A stretch of DNA of 64,000 nt from Dysidea avara (GCF_963678975.1 NC_089285.1:7178694-7242693); one strand, 5' to 3'. Shown: positions 32,779 to 43,754, numbered from the stretch's first letter. Notes: generated by a model from the sequence alone, not told the origin. Made by a program: numbers and translations.

Positions 32779-33293
32779 TATAAAGTGGTCTGACCATTCT
32801 GCTGACGAAGTGCGACTACATCCTCTGTCACTCGAACACCTCGCACTGCCTCGGGGTCACATCACTTCTGTTAGTGCCGCTGCAGAATAGAAAATATATC
32901 AAAAAGTTACAGGACAAAGGTCATACCAGTGCCACTGTGAAACAGACTTCACAACCACCGACTTCGCACCCATGCCCCTCACGTATTTAGTGCGCATGCG
33001 CATAACTGAAAGGTGCATTAATAAGAGTTGGTCCTGCAAGGGGGTGATCAACTATTGAGTGAAATGTATCTACGAGACACTGTCACGTAAGTCCACTGTG
33101 TATTTATTGTCCGTTTGAACATTCAATGCGTGGGAAATACTCTTTTCACAACGTGACTTTTTAAAAAGGCAGTTGCTATTCGCACGGTCACGTGCAAATA
33201 TCACGGAGCTATTCGTAGGTGACCGTGCTAATAGCACAGAGCCTCGCTCAGAACTATTCGCACGGTTACTAAAAGAAGACAGATGCAGTTGGT

Positions 33294-34185
33294 AGAGTAA
33301 CTCACCTAAAATCGGACGGGCTCCAAAATCGGACGTAATTACTCGAGCTACAGCAGGGATTTTTGAACAACTCATATGTCTTTAGATAGTTCAAGGCTGT
33401 GGGACTTTGGACACCAAGTATCAGCTTCCTCGGCTTCTTTGTCTGGTGGCAGCAGCCCTGCAAAGTCATTTCCGATTAATACGTATAATCGGAAAAAACA
33501 GTCGATTCACGGACACTCACCGTCTACATATCAGACTTGCATTCAATCAACAGTTTTCTACCTTAAAGTAGTAGAGTAACTCATCTACTTTCTAAATATC
33601 CCTGGTTTATTAAATCAAATCCTTTTAATCACGAATTACAAATCAAATCAAATGAGACGTCACTGGAGTAATAATCGCCCTATGAATTTAAGTATACGGA
33701 AGTAAACGGTGTTTGTAAAAGTATACGGTGAACATTTCCCGTATACGTATCTCAAACAACGTATACTTAATCAAGTTTCCGTATACTTAAATTTATGGTG
33801 CGATTATTACTCCAGTGACGTCTCATTTTATTTGATTTGTAATTCGTGATTAAAAGGATTTGATTTAATAAACCAGGGATATTTAGAAAGAAGATGAGTT
33901 ACTCTACTACTTTAAGGTAGAAAACTGTTGATTGAATGCAAGTCTGATATGTAGACGGTGAGTGTCCGTGAATCGACTGTTTTTTCCGATTATACGTATT
34001 AATCGGAAATGACTTTGCAGGGCTGCTGCCACCAGACAAAGAAGCCAAGAAAGCTGATACTTGGTGCCCAAAGTCCCACAGCCTTGAACTATCTAAAGAC
34101 ATATGAGTTGTTCAAAAATCCCTGTTGTAGCTCGAGTAATTGCGTCCGATTTTGGAGCCCGTCCGATATTAGGTGAGTTCCTCTA
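33294..34185. repeat. Giant near-perfect palindrome, about 440-bp arms
   Basis: 33294 to about 33735 is the inverted copy of about 33744 to 34185, with the centre in AACATTTCCC (about 33735). Both arms translate to the same spurious ORF with one residue changed. The arms diverge mainly close to the centre. Each arm also holds GTAGAGTAACTCA(C/T)CT twice, about 276 bases apart. It could be a foldback transposon, a hairpin RNA source, or an assembly artefact. Confidence 0.95.
33306..33457 (-). other. Exon-like segment in left arm of palindrome
   Basis: 152 bases lie between a TTTGCAG acceptor and an AG|GTGAGTT donor. The mirror copy is 34021-34172 on the + strand, where the frame has no stop (TKKPRKLILGAQSPTALNYL as a landmark). 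Consensus splice signals on both sides hint that the palindrome captured or once was part of a spliced gene. No family was recognised. Confidence 0.35.
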
Positions 34186-35827
34186 TGTGTGTACACAAAG
34201 ATCCTTACTATGGCATACATCTTTGGGGTGTGTACATGTATGTGGGAAGTATAATGGATACGTCACCAAATTTGGTCGTGTGAGTCCAAGGATACACCAT
34301 GTATTATGCACAAGTATTAATGTGTTTTCTCTGCTATGGACTGCTAACTGTGGGTTGTGTACTTACATATTATAGCCATCGTAATGAAATATGCAAGCAT
34401 GTCTCTGTTAGACTCAACTGCATGGATGGTAAAATGTACGCAGTCGTGAAGTTCATAATCAGTTAGTCATAGTTTATAAACTGATATGGTAAATTAATAA
34501 GTAGAGATTTACAAAATAGCACACATTGTAAAGTAGCAGATTAGATCAAAAATAATCTAATAGGAGTCATGCAGTCCGAGTTGAAAACATAGCCAAATGC
34601 ATCCTCGCATCCCTTATAGTTACAAAAGTACATTTCTCCAATCTCTTGGCCTCTTCCAAAGTAATGCTAATGCAAAAGTGATGCCATCCTACAGTAAACA
34701 GAAATTTATCATTAGCATACAAGCATAGACAAGGCTGAATTTTACCTTAATTCCATCACATGCATCACTTTCATTGTTTCTCCAGTAGAACAAGTAGCAT
34801 CCTCTTGTTTAGTTATTGAACTATGGCTAGGGGGTCTACAACTCCGAGGAATCATGACAATGGACAGAATTTGAATCTAAAATTGGAAAATTTTCTGTGA
34901 TATCTGACAAGCAAGAGTCAGCACCAGGGGATTAATTGTCAAATCACAATGTCAAGACAATTGAGCCTATAATGTGATAGTAAAAGTGACACACACACCA
35001 GGGGCGAATCCATGCAGACTTTTGGAAAGGGGGTCAAAATGGCATGCTACATTGTCTGGTTTGGTAAGGTAAGACTTCTGAAAAAAGGTCACAGCCTGCT
35101 GACAATAGCTGCCCACCCTACCATGCAACTATGCATTATCACTGCCTGAAAAAGAACATAAAAATCCTTAAGAAGCTCGCTACACACTGTTATACCACTA
35201 TGACAGCTTTATTAGAGCGACTGCTCTATTAGAGTATCACAATCTTTGTATACTAATTTGGCCCCTCCCTGTATCCCCCACGGCCGTTCCGGCACCCTTA
35301 AATGCAGTCCGAAGGTTTTCCTCCATGTGCGCAAACAACATCTATTTCTCTATACCTCAAATCTTCATTGTATACCTTCGATGGTGCACGTTTTGCTGCT
35401 GAGTCTACTGCCGGATCTTGATCGATGTTGATTGTTGAACGTTTAATTGGATGAATTCCGTTGTTTCAAAGCTCTTTAAGATCATCGTAACTCTCAAACT
35501 CGTCTCCTATACAAAACATCTGGCATGTGACGAAAGAACACAGAGAAAGATCCAGAAAGAAAAATCCCGCTCAAGGCCATGTGTAGTTTTCGGAGATGAA
35601 TGAACTGTGTACTATCCATAAAATAATGACATCACGTGACTGCTGTTGCTATTAGTACGTGACCATGCGAATAGCCACTCCGTTTTTTAAAGCTAAGAAT
35701 GTTCTTTCTAATAAAATGGTTTTGTCTATGCCTACACCTACAGAGCTAGAAAAACAGAACCTACAGAACAAAGGATAGACTTACTAGAGGAGTAAATTAC
35801 GAAAAGTGGACACCCTGTACTCAGCAA
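34186..35827. other. No gene recognised; possible exon debris
   Basis: A TTCTATTAGAG-type motif occurs at about 35215 (CTCTATTAGAGTATCACAATC). Around 34570-34680 on the - strand an acceptor-bounded frame (CISITLEEAKRLEKCTF) is open for about 38 codons, but no neighbours could be joined. CACGTGAC and GCGAATAGC phrases near 35640 echo those at 33180-33240, suggesting a dispersed repeat. Confidence 0.4.
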
Positions 35828-35829
35828 TA

Positions 35830-35890
35830 CCGGGGATTTCAGTTCCGTTTGAAAATAAGGACAGTTTGCGTGATGACATCATAGCATTTA
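35830..35890 (+). repeat. Left terminal inverted repeat of the Tc1-like element
   Basis: Pairs with 38033-38093 with a few mismatches. The innermost shared phrase is GCGTGATGACAT. The transposase ATG region begins 25 bases further in. Confidence 0.88.
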
Positions 35891-35914
35891 AATATTTTAC
35901 TACACGTTATTGTC

Positions 35915-36866
35915 ATGTCATCAGAGCCTAATAGAAAAGTGCCCTATACAGCTGACTTAAGATGGAAAGTGGTGTACCAGAAGCTGGCACGAGATTCGAC
36001 ACTAAGAATAGCACATAATTTTACTATTTCGATTGGAACTGTTCATAATGTTTTAAAGTGCTTCACATTAACCGGAGAAGTTGCTGCTAAAGCTCAAGGT
36101 ACACGCTAAGGATCTAGAAAGTTAAGTGTCAGGGAAGAATTGCTTGTGATAAGCCTGGTGTTGGAGAGACTGTCTATTTATTTGTAAGAAGTGTGCGGAG
36201 AAGTTTCAGCTCAGATTGGAGTTATGGTTTCAGTACCTACTGTGTTCCGATTACTGAAACAACATGGTCTGACTCGTAAGAAAATTAGACAGATCACCCT
36301 TCAAAGAAATATGCTGTATCGTGCTGAGTTCATGGCAGAGATATTACAATACAAAAAGGAGCAGTTAGTGTGGGTAGATGAGATGGGGGGCTAACAGAAG
36401 GGATGGTATCAGGAAAAATGGGTATGCAATCATAGGGGAAACTCCTGCAGTTCACAGATTGCTGAAATGAGGGCAGAGGATTACTGCTATAGCAGCATTA
36501 ACAGTTGATGGTGTCCTTACAGTTCAATGTACTAACAACACTGTAAATGCAAACACATTTTATGATTTTGCAAGGAGTTATCTCATACCAAACATGCACC
36601 AGTATGATGGAATAGCACCCAACTCAGTTGTGGTGCTTGATAACTGTTCTATTCACCATGGAAGTGAAGTGGTGGATCTTTTTGAACAGGCAGGAATAAT
36701 GGTTATATTCTTACCGCCATACAGTCCTGATTTTAATCCTATTGAAAGTGCCTTTAGTTTTGTGAAGAGTTATCTTAAGAAGCACGATGGTATTATTGCA
36801 GGTATGAGTGATGTCATTCCTTCGATCAAAGATGCTTTTGACAACATTACCAGTGAACTAGCTTAA
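35915..36866 (+). pseudogene. Tc1-like DDE transposase
   Basis: The N-terminal paired helix-turn-helix region (YTADLRWKVVYQKLARD, STLRIAHNFTISIGTVHNVL) is closed by a TAA at about 36107. The second DNA-binding half (VSVPTVFRLLKQHGLTRKKI) leads to the first catalytic Asp in LVWVDEMGG, followed by a stop at about 36392. The middle is frameshifted. The rest (36594-36866) has VVLDNCSIHHGSEVV with the second Asp, and FLPPYSPDFNPIESAFSFVK with the final acidic residue. Order and spacing are those of Tc1/mariner transposases, which excise and insert at TA. At least two stops plus a frameshift inactivate it. Confidence 0.9.
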
Positions 36867-37123
36867 TCAAGGGTTAAAGATTGTGGATATTAATTTTAAC
36901 ATGTAAATTGTACAGCACACAAAGCTGTATACAGTACATCACATCTTTAAAATCAAATTTTGTATTACTTGTCACTGTAAAGTCAGTAGTATCATTTGGT
37001 ATCACGGATGTCCTTGAGAATGCATTGCTGTAACTCGTCGTACTCAGCTTGAGTTAGCCCACCTTTTTCACGAATTCCTACACATTTCTCCAGGTGTTCA
37101 ATGAGGGTTGTACGAATATAGAG

Positions 37124-37790
37124 TCATTTCACAGGGGAGACATGACTTGCATTTGAAGATGTATCACTACCACTCTTTCCACCATCTACTTTCTTGTAGC
37201 CCCTGAAAAAAGGAAAATCTGGTGGTTCATCTAAAGAACTGTGCTTTTTCATCTGGATCAAATTAGCCCAAGTGTGCAGCTTTTCTTCAAAATATTTCCC
37301 TCCATGCCTTTTCCTCAACTCATCCACAGTTTCTTGTGGTTTTGCCATTTTCTCTTGGTGTGCACTATAACCCTTGGAAGCCTTTGCTTCTTTACCAGTA
37401 TCTGCAGATGATTCTGCAGAACGTTTCCGGGTACCCGTCTTACCATAGCACCACAAAACAATTTCTTTTCTTCCTTTGTGTTCCTGGTACATTTCTTTCA
37501 AGCATTCATTTGAACATAATCACCTTTGTTTTTCTTTAAACCCATGGCCTGGTTGAATTAACCGCAGTTCAATTTCACCTTCTGGAAATTTATCTGAAAA
37601 TTGTTTGCATATATCTGTCTTCAGCGTTTGAACATCCCTATAAACATCCTTCTCTTCTAGCTTTTGAACTGTATACTCTGATTTCCTGGACGCATATATT
37701 ATCTTCACAGTGTAAATATACTGTTCCGCATCCTTTGTTAATTCAGGATCATCAGGAATGTTTATCTGTTCCTGAAGAATACCCTACATG
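37124..37790 (-). pseudogene. Unknown accessory protein inside the Tc1-like element
   Basis: From an acceptor near 37790 the frame reads EQINIPDDPELTKDAEQYIY, KIIYASRKSEYTVQKLEEKD, ELRLIQPGHGFKEKQR, then a single TGA at about 37520, then CSNECLKEMYQEHKGRKEI, a basic serine-rich linker, and a conserved-looking terminal module: RKRHGGKYFEEKLHTWANLI followed by HSSLDEPPDFPFFRG. It ends at TGA 37124-37126. An upstream piece near 37850-37920 (NNIIGVNGYNVFYPLPSDEV) may be its first exon. The HSS.D.PP..PFF module is one I recall from unknown cnidarian and sponge proteins. Not part of canonical Tc1 elements; a transposition cofactor or cargo are both possible. Confidence 0.65.
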
Positions 37791-38032
37791 GTGACACACA
37801 TCATAAACACCCGCTGGCGTCTTATTTTTATTCAACCTACTTCGTCAGATGGTAGTGGGTAGAAAACATTATAACCATTTACACCGATGATGTTGTTTTT
37901 CTCTCCATTACACTACAGACTTAACCGGCTTCCACTGCTGCTACCAGTTTTGTCAGAATGGTCAGAACAAGGCACGTAAGGGTTCAACATTTTAACCGCC
38001 GAGTGCACACAAAAAAAAGTATTTTGGAGGGA

Positions 38033-38093
38033 ATGTTAAATTATGTCATCACGCAAAGCTGTGCTTATTTTCAAACGGAATTGAAATCCCAGG
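38033..38093 (-). repeat. Right terminal inverted repeat of the Tc1-like element
   Basis: Mirror of 35830-35890, ending ATCCCAGG before the TA duplication at 38094-38095. Confidence 0.88.
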
Positions 38094-38191
38094 TAGAGTG
38101 TTTTCATCGCGTGAGCAAACTTACGTAATTTACCGGAAGGCGCCATGTTGGTGCACAGGACGTCATGGTTACCTCGTGGTGATTTACCCCG

Positions 38192-40106
38192 ATGATTTAC
38201 CAAGCAATGACTGAAGGTGCAGTGGCTTTATCGTCGTACGCAGAGGGTTTACCTGACAAGGCAAAGTCCCACTACCTCGATAGAATTTCCGTTATTAGTG
38301 GAATAGATCCTTTCTGTGGCACATTTGGAGAGCAAATGGACCACTTTCCTTCGGTAGACACCTGTGATTTGCTGTCCTATTTGGTTCTTATTACTAGCTA
38401 TAGCAGTTTAGAGCGCGGAAGGGATTGGAGACATACAACCAGTTTGTGTCTGGACGGGTAAAGGAGGTTGTTGTTTGTAAGATTGATACAAAATTCGTTA
38501 TAACTGGAAGGGTAAAGAAAATATCACGATATAACCAGATTTATAGTGCTACTTTTTCTGGTGTTTCACTCCCAACGATTGAGCGACACTCCACTGAAAT
38601 GCTGGTTAATGGTTAATCATATAACAGGATGGTGAAGTGTGTTGTGCCCACTGCAACTGCATGGCAGGGCTCGGTGAAGTATGCACACATGTAGCTGCTG
38701 TGCTGTTTTACTTGGAAACACTAAGCAGAATTAAGGGGAGAAGAGCCTGTACTGAGAGTCAGTGCACTTGGGTAATGCCATCATTATTGAAATCTGCCCA
38801 GTACTTGCCAATTAAGGATCAAGATTTTACCTCATCCAGAGGTAAAAAACGCAAGCTTGACAATGCCATCGATGGGTATGATGTTCCCCAAGAAATATGT
38901 GTTTCAAAAGAAGGTACTAAAATCCACTACAGATGAATTGGCCTTTTTTGCCACATTAAGTGTTATTGAGCCTAAAGTAGGAGTGTTATCAGTAGTCTCT
39001 GAATATTCAGATGCATACTGTACATGCCAAAAACATCAGTGCCATCTTTTCCCCAGCCTATTACATCGCTTCACAAGCCAAAGTATGTTGAGCTTGAATA
39101 TCATGATTTGCTTGATGTGTGTCAAAGTATTATTAACCATAACAGAAGAAATGGCCAAACAAGTTGAATTACAAACAAGACAACAAGCCAAGTCAAGCCT
39201 TTGGTACAAGTGTCGAGCTGGAAGAATAATTGCATCTAACATGAAAGCTGTGTGCCGCACTGATAGTACCAATCCATCTAAAAGTCTGGTCAAAAGAATT
39301 TGTTACCCTGATTTATTTGCTTTTACCAGCAAACAAACTTATTGGGGGCAAAAACATGAGAAGCTTGCTCGAGACGAATATTTTAAAGCCGTGAAGGGAA
39401 ATCACCAAAGCCTTCAATTAAAGGAGAATGGTCTGTTTATTAATCCAAATTGGCCATATATCGGTGCTTCTCCTGATGGAATTGTTGAATGTGACTGTTG
39501 TAGCAAAGGTACAGTTGAGATCAAATACCTCTGTAGTCACTGGGAGGATAGTATTGAACAAGCAGCAATCAGTGATACACAGTTTTGTCTGATTAAGCAA
39601 GGTGATTTACTGCACCTTGATCACTCTCACGCTTACTATTATCAAATACAAGCACAGCTTTTTGTTTGTAATGTGCAATACAGTGGTTTCTATATATTCA
39701 CCTTTGGCTGCTCTGAAAGAGAAACAAATATCCATATTGAACACATACAAAAAGATGAAGAATTATGGAAAGATTGCATCACAAGATCTGAACACTTTTT
39801 TGTCACATGCTTACTGCCAGAGGTATTAGGCCATTGGTATACACGCCCACTTGTTTCAAGCATGGATGAAGGCCAACCATCCTAGTGGCTGATGCTTATG
39901 ATGAGAATGAGCCTCAAGTGAATGAAGAAACGTGCTGCTACTGTAATGGCCCAGATGAAGGTAAAATGATATGCTGCGACGATGAAGAATGTGCAATCCA
40001 ATGGTTTCATGTAGACTGCTTGAAAATTACTTCTATCCCAAAGGGAAAGTGGTATTGTCCTGATTGCAGAAAAACTACTAAAGGAAAAGCACACAAGACA
40101 TTTTAA
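38192..40106 (+). pseudogene. SWIM-YqaJ-PHD protein
   Basis: The start (from 38192) reads LPDKAKSHYLDRISVISGID, then DTCDLLSYLVL. A frameshift leads to YNQFVSGRVKEVVV. The SWIM zinc finger CCAHCNCMAGLGEVCTH lies at about 38640. After another frame change the YqaJ/lambda-exonuclease fold follows: WYKCRAGRIIASNM (about 39215), YWGQKHEKLARDEY (about 39340), and the catalytic ASPDGIVECD...VEIKY (about 39460-39530), Asp and Glu-x-Lys both kept. A last frame change gives a PHD finger (39930-40075: CCYCNGPDEGKMICCDDEEC, then HVDC, WYCPDC). YqaJ nucleases trim DNA 5'-3'; PHD fingers read histone H3. The nuclease part has an uninterrupted 342-codon frame. Confidence 0.85.
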
Positions 40107-40280
40107 TCTTATGTATGGTTTTCATGTTTGTGTCATGACATGCACAGTTAATACCCTGTATATGATACAGAAGTAATGTTGCCATAATTTCTGTTTAATA
40201 ATAAAGTGCAGAACGTATAACCAGAATGCAAGTCTATTGTACTTTTCAAAAAATGCATTATTATGTACAAAACACTGTTA

Positions 40281-41808
40281 CTAATCAAATGGTACAACAG
40301 ACATACACATATTATTTAATGCACAGTATGCCCGCACTATACGGTCAATGACAGGTGTCTCTTCCCTTACTCTTTTGCGCACAAAATCAATTGGAAGTGT
40401 ACCTTGCAATATTTTGTACTTTTGACGAACACACCCAATAACTCATTCTGCGTGGATTCTTACGTTAGCAATCTTCCTGGTATCCTCTACTTCCACTGCT
40501 GATAGTTGCTTCTTACCCCCTGTGAAGGCAGGAATGTAAAGTTGTGCCTGCATCATAGCAACAGACTCAGCAATGTCAAAGCCTCGATCTGCCAATACTA
40601 CATCACCGGGGAGTAATTTCCTTAAAATACTGCAATGCTCTGTTAGGTGTTTGTCACTGACTTGACCGCCCCAGGATTCTGATACAAATGAAACTGTGCC
40701 CTATGGTGTAATTCCCAGCAATACTTTAGCCGTATTGTGATGCTTATAGTTGGACCAAGTACTTGCACATGCTGACAAATTGGAAGGTCGATCTATAAAT
40801 ATCTCAAGACAGTCAAAAATTACTGCCACCTTTTTCCAAAATGATGCCTGATAACACATAAGCATGATTTTCTGTAGGGCATCTCTGTCTGGCCATATTA
40901 TCAGATCTTGCAATCATATGTCCATCTGCTTCAACCATTTCATAAAATTCTTGATGCAGTAGCTGTCGAGATTCTAAAATTACAGGCTAGATATTCAAGG
41001 GGAGGATCGATACGAAGTTTCACCAAAACGAACTCCTGAAAAGGAGAAAGCTTTGTGATCCCATCAGCTGGCAATGTTTTGTGAACGTGCTGGAAGATGG
41101 CCTTCAAAATATCAAAATTTGCCAAGGCAGTATGACACCTTACAAAATCATCACTTGCTTCTGGCAGACATTCTTCTGTAAAAGCACCTTGTAGCTCTGA
41201 GTCGTCAATTGTTCAGTCAAAACTTTGATGGTGTTTTGGCTTTTTGCCAACTCTTCTAAATTCTTCACTTCACCTGACCACTCACAAAAGGTGGCCTCTC
41301 TTGGTTTCAAATACTGCTTAGCAGTTTCAATCTGCTCTGCTGCAATTAACATTACCTCTTCTGCAACAATTCTATCCATTTCGTTAGCAGTTACAGTGGG
41401 TAGCAGCTCTTCAATTTCTTGTTGAACAGCCCTTCTTTGGTCTCTTTCACTAGCCCTCTCCCATCGCACTACTGCCGTTCTGGAACACGACTCACTGCTG
41501 GTCATTCTTTCATAGCCGAGATTTAAAGTTGGTAGCCAATCTGGATTGGTTTGATCATACAGTGAAGCGGGCTTTCCAGACATGAAATACTTTTCGCAGA
41601 TTCTGTACTTGTGCAGCGCGTGGACATCGATGTCTTTCCTAGACATAGCAGCCAAAAACCTGTCTCTCCACCTCATTCTCAATTCATAACCTTCCTCTCC
41701 TTCCTTATCATAAACAGCGGGTATTCTATAAAAGGAAATGCCTTCGTCACAGTCAGAACGATTAGAACATCCGACCACTACGCACAACATGTCTAGGAAA
41801 GACATCAA
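40281..41808 (-). pseudogene. THAP-type DDE transposase (DDE_Tnp_4)
   Basis: The best start is the ATG of MLCVVVGCSNRSDCD (about 41791). The THAP finger continues to ICEKYFMSGKPASLYDQTNP, with Tyr where the zinc His is expected. A coiled-coil linker (about 41420-41180) is followed, after a frameshift, by the helix-turn-helix LSPFQEFVLVKLRI. The DDE core follows with stops: [28 protein letters not shown] (first Asp), [28 protein letters not shown] (second Asp), and [14 protein letters not shown] (Glu present, stop next to it). It ends at TAG 40281-40283. The arrangement is that of PIF/Harbinger- or ISL2EU-like transposases. The loss of a THAP ligand, several stops and frameshifts make it inactive. 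Confidence 0.85.
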
Positions 41809-41830
41809 TGTCGGTGCGCTGCATTATAAT

Positions 41831-42180
41831 AACCTGCTATATGGTATTACAATCACATATTTACACGTGCTTTGAGGTTATGTTATGATGTTAACACTTG
41901 TCAGCAGGGATAATTTATGGTTTACCAAGTGGGTGGGCAAAATCAGTTAAAGGTTTCTTAACTGGTTATTGGCTAGACAATACCAGTTGGTACCAGTTTT
42001 TTGCATACCTGTTCACAGCACTAATTTTGTTAACAGATGACTATTGCATTGATTGTCATAGCAGTAGCTACAGTGTATTCAGGTTCAAAAAATACAATTT
42101 TAGCCAATGAGAAACCAATAATTCTTTTTAAATTTGAAAATGCCATTGCCACTGTCTGAAGATCTCGGGTGGAGAATTGT
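41831..42180. other. No gene recognised
   Basis: AT-rich sequence with direct TACCAGTTGGTACCAGTT at about 41982. Probably flank or end of the element to the left. Confidence 0.4.
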
Positions 42181-42236
42181 AATTTATTAATGCTTTACAG
42201 CACAAGTGCTGAAGGTCTGTAGGACACCTGGTCCTA
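42181..42236 (-). repeat. Second copy of the SINE 3' tail
   Basis: AATTTATTAATGCTTTACAG and CACAAGTGCTGAAGGTCTGT are near-identical to 15041-15097 in the Gypsy 3' LTR. Only the tail is present, as expected for a 5'-truncated SINE or a shared LINE tail. Confidence 0.85.
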
Positions 42237-42361
42237 ATGTTGTATCAGTACAGACAATACAGTATCAGTGAAATAGCCAGCTTACTGGTTGTAAGCGAAA
42301 AGCCTGTTCATCGCATTCTAACTAGATTCCGGAGTTACATAGCAATGTCATGGACCTAAAG

Positions 42362-43740
42362 CGATGCTGGGTTCATTTGAGATGATCCTTGTTCAGTTCT
42401 TAATGGAGCATCCAGGTGCATACCTCAACGAGCTACAAACTGAGCTTTACCAACGTGTTGGTATACAGTATGCTACAACGTTGTGTCAAACTTTTTCCAG
42501 ATATGGACTAACTAGAAAAGGTTACACCATGTTGTTATGAAGCATTCAGAAGAAGTCCGTGGCAAGTTTAAAGAAGAAATGGCTAGTGTGCATACTGACA
42601 TGATAGTCTGGATTGACAAAACAGGAACGGATAGCAGAGGCTGTCATCGTCACTGCGGTTACCATGTGTGACCGGATCTGCAAAAACCAGACACAATCGT
42701 GCAAGCCTAAATTTACAGTATAAAGCATTGAATACATTGGGTGAAATACTTGTGTATTATTGAAAAAATTCCATAAATTTCTTGAATGCCTCTTTTTTTA
42801 GTGAAGGCAGGGACTAATAATAAAAACCTGGGTATCATCTTATTCGCCTGCTCAAGAGGAATTGGAAAATCTTTGTTTCGTTGCAGTAGACCCAAGGATA
42901 CAAAGGTTATGAGCATTTGTTTACGTCATATCAAAGTGATTGTACGCGATCAATTTTTTTTTCACAATCCTTTGTGTACAGTAAAAAAAGGCAAGTAAAG
43001 GACAAATTTACCCAGTAATTGATTCTCCTATTCATGGTGAACACGATGTTGAAATTTTCAGCTCCATACCTCAATTCATTGGTAAGTTACAACCGTTTTT
43101 ATAAGTTTCTGCAATTTATTTTCCCTATACTTGCTGTACAAAGCGATTTTTCTGCTATTGCTACTTTGTAGGGCTGTGACTCCGAAAGTTATCGGCATAT
43201 GTGGCTGAAACTTTGCCAGAGGGTACACTTGGCTAAGTACATTATTAATATTTAATAAACAGGAATTCAAAGAATGCGCGATTGTGTCTGGGTTTTCGCA
43301 GATCCGGTCATGTATGCAGGGAACAACACCTGTTAATCACATTCTCAATGTGAGAGGGTAAACATTCATGTGGTACAGAACACAGTTGATGGTAACGCTT
43401 TCTATTTATTAAGCCATTTGATGGGACCAACCTCGATCAGTTGTTGTAATGGATAATGCAGTATCCGTCACATCAACAGAGTCATTAAGGCCATCTATCA
43501 AACTGGAGCGATTATCAGATTTCTACTACCTTACAGTCCTGACTTACAACTCCTGGAAGAAGTCTTTAACAAAGTTAAGTCATTTTTGAAGAGAAATGAA
43601 ATAGTTTATGATTCTTCTGATACCCCAAGCCTAATTGTGACTGTAGCTTTCACCACAGTAACTACCAGAGATTGTATCAATTACATTAAACATGTTGAGT
43701 ACAACTTTAACTGTAAAGAACACAAACATTTAGTAATATA
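42362..43740 (+). pseudogene. Dead Tc1-like transposase interrupted by a MITE
   Basis: LQTELYQRVGIQYATTLCQT and FSRYGLTRKG give the DNA-binding half. KFKEEMASVHTDMIVWIDKT supplies the first Asp, and RGCHRHCGYHV is then cut by the insertion at 42671-43308. Downstream, frames with many stops include a VVMDN-like position near 43440 and YSPDLQLLEEVFNKVKSFLK (about 43535), with the DDE spacing of Tc1, then YIKHVEYNF. Older than the copy at 35.8 kb because it has more lesions. Its terminal repeats were not found. Confidence 0.75.
42671..43308. mobile_element. Nested MITE with 29-bp terminal inverted repeats
   Basis: ACCGGATCTGCAAAAACCAG... on the left and its mirror on the right (reverse complement ACCGGATCTGCGAAAACCCAG) are flanked by CATGTGTG (42663-42670) and CATGTATG (43309-43316), an 8-bp duplication with one change. 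It splits the Tc1-like coding sequence. It is 638 bp with no coding gene. The 8-bp duplication suggests hAT-type mobilisation, but the ends are not classic. Confidence 0.88.
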
Positions 43741-43754
43741 GTGCACACATCTTA

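Larger units (their letters stand above)
35830..38093 (+). mobile_element. Complete Tc1/mariner-type element carrying two genes
   Basis: The left end CCGGGGATTTCAGTTCCGT and the right end (reverse complement CCTGGGATTTCAATTCCGT) continue matching inward through TTGAAAATAAG.ACAG and GCGTGATGACAT, about 55-60 bp in all. TA dinucleotides flank at 35828-35829 and 38094-38095, the Tc1/mariner target duplication. At 2264 bp it is long for the group because besides the + strand transposase it holds a - strand gene (37124-37790). Both genes have a few stops. Confidence 0.9.
38096..41830. mobile_element. Two-gene ISL2EU/PIF-Harbinger-like element (termini unresolved)
   Basis: A + strand SWIM-YqaJ-PHD gene (38192-40106) and a - strand THAP-DDE transposase (41808-40281) converge with a 175-base gap. 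Eukaryotic ISL2EU elements are described as coding for a transposase plus a YqaJ-nuclease protein, which matches this pair. I could not find matching terminal inverted repeats; the Tc1-like element may have inserted in the left end. Confidence 0.6.

Noticed and set aside
33376-34102. Identical 67-codon ORFs on opposite strands
   Set aside because: They result from the palindrome. The composition is not protein-like, and the splice-bounded segment is on the opposite strand.
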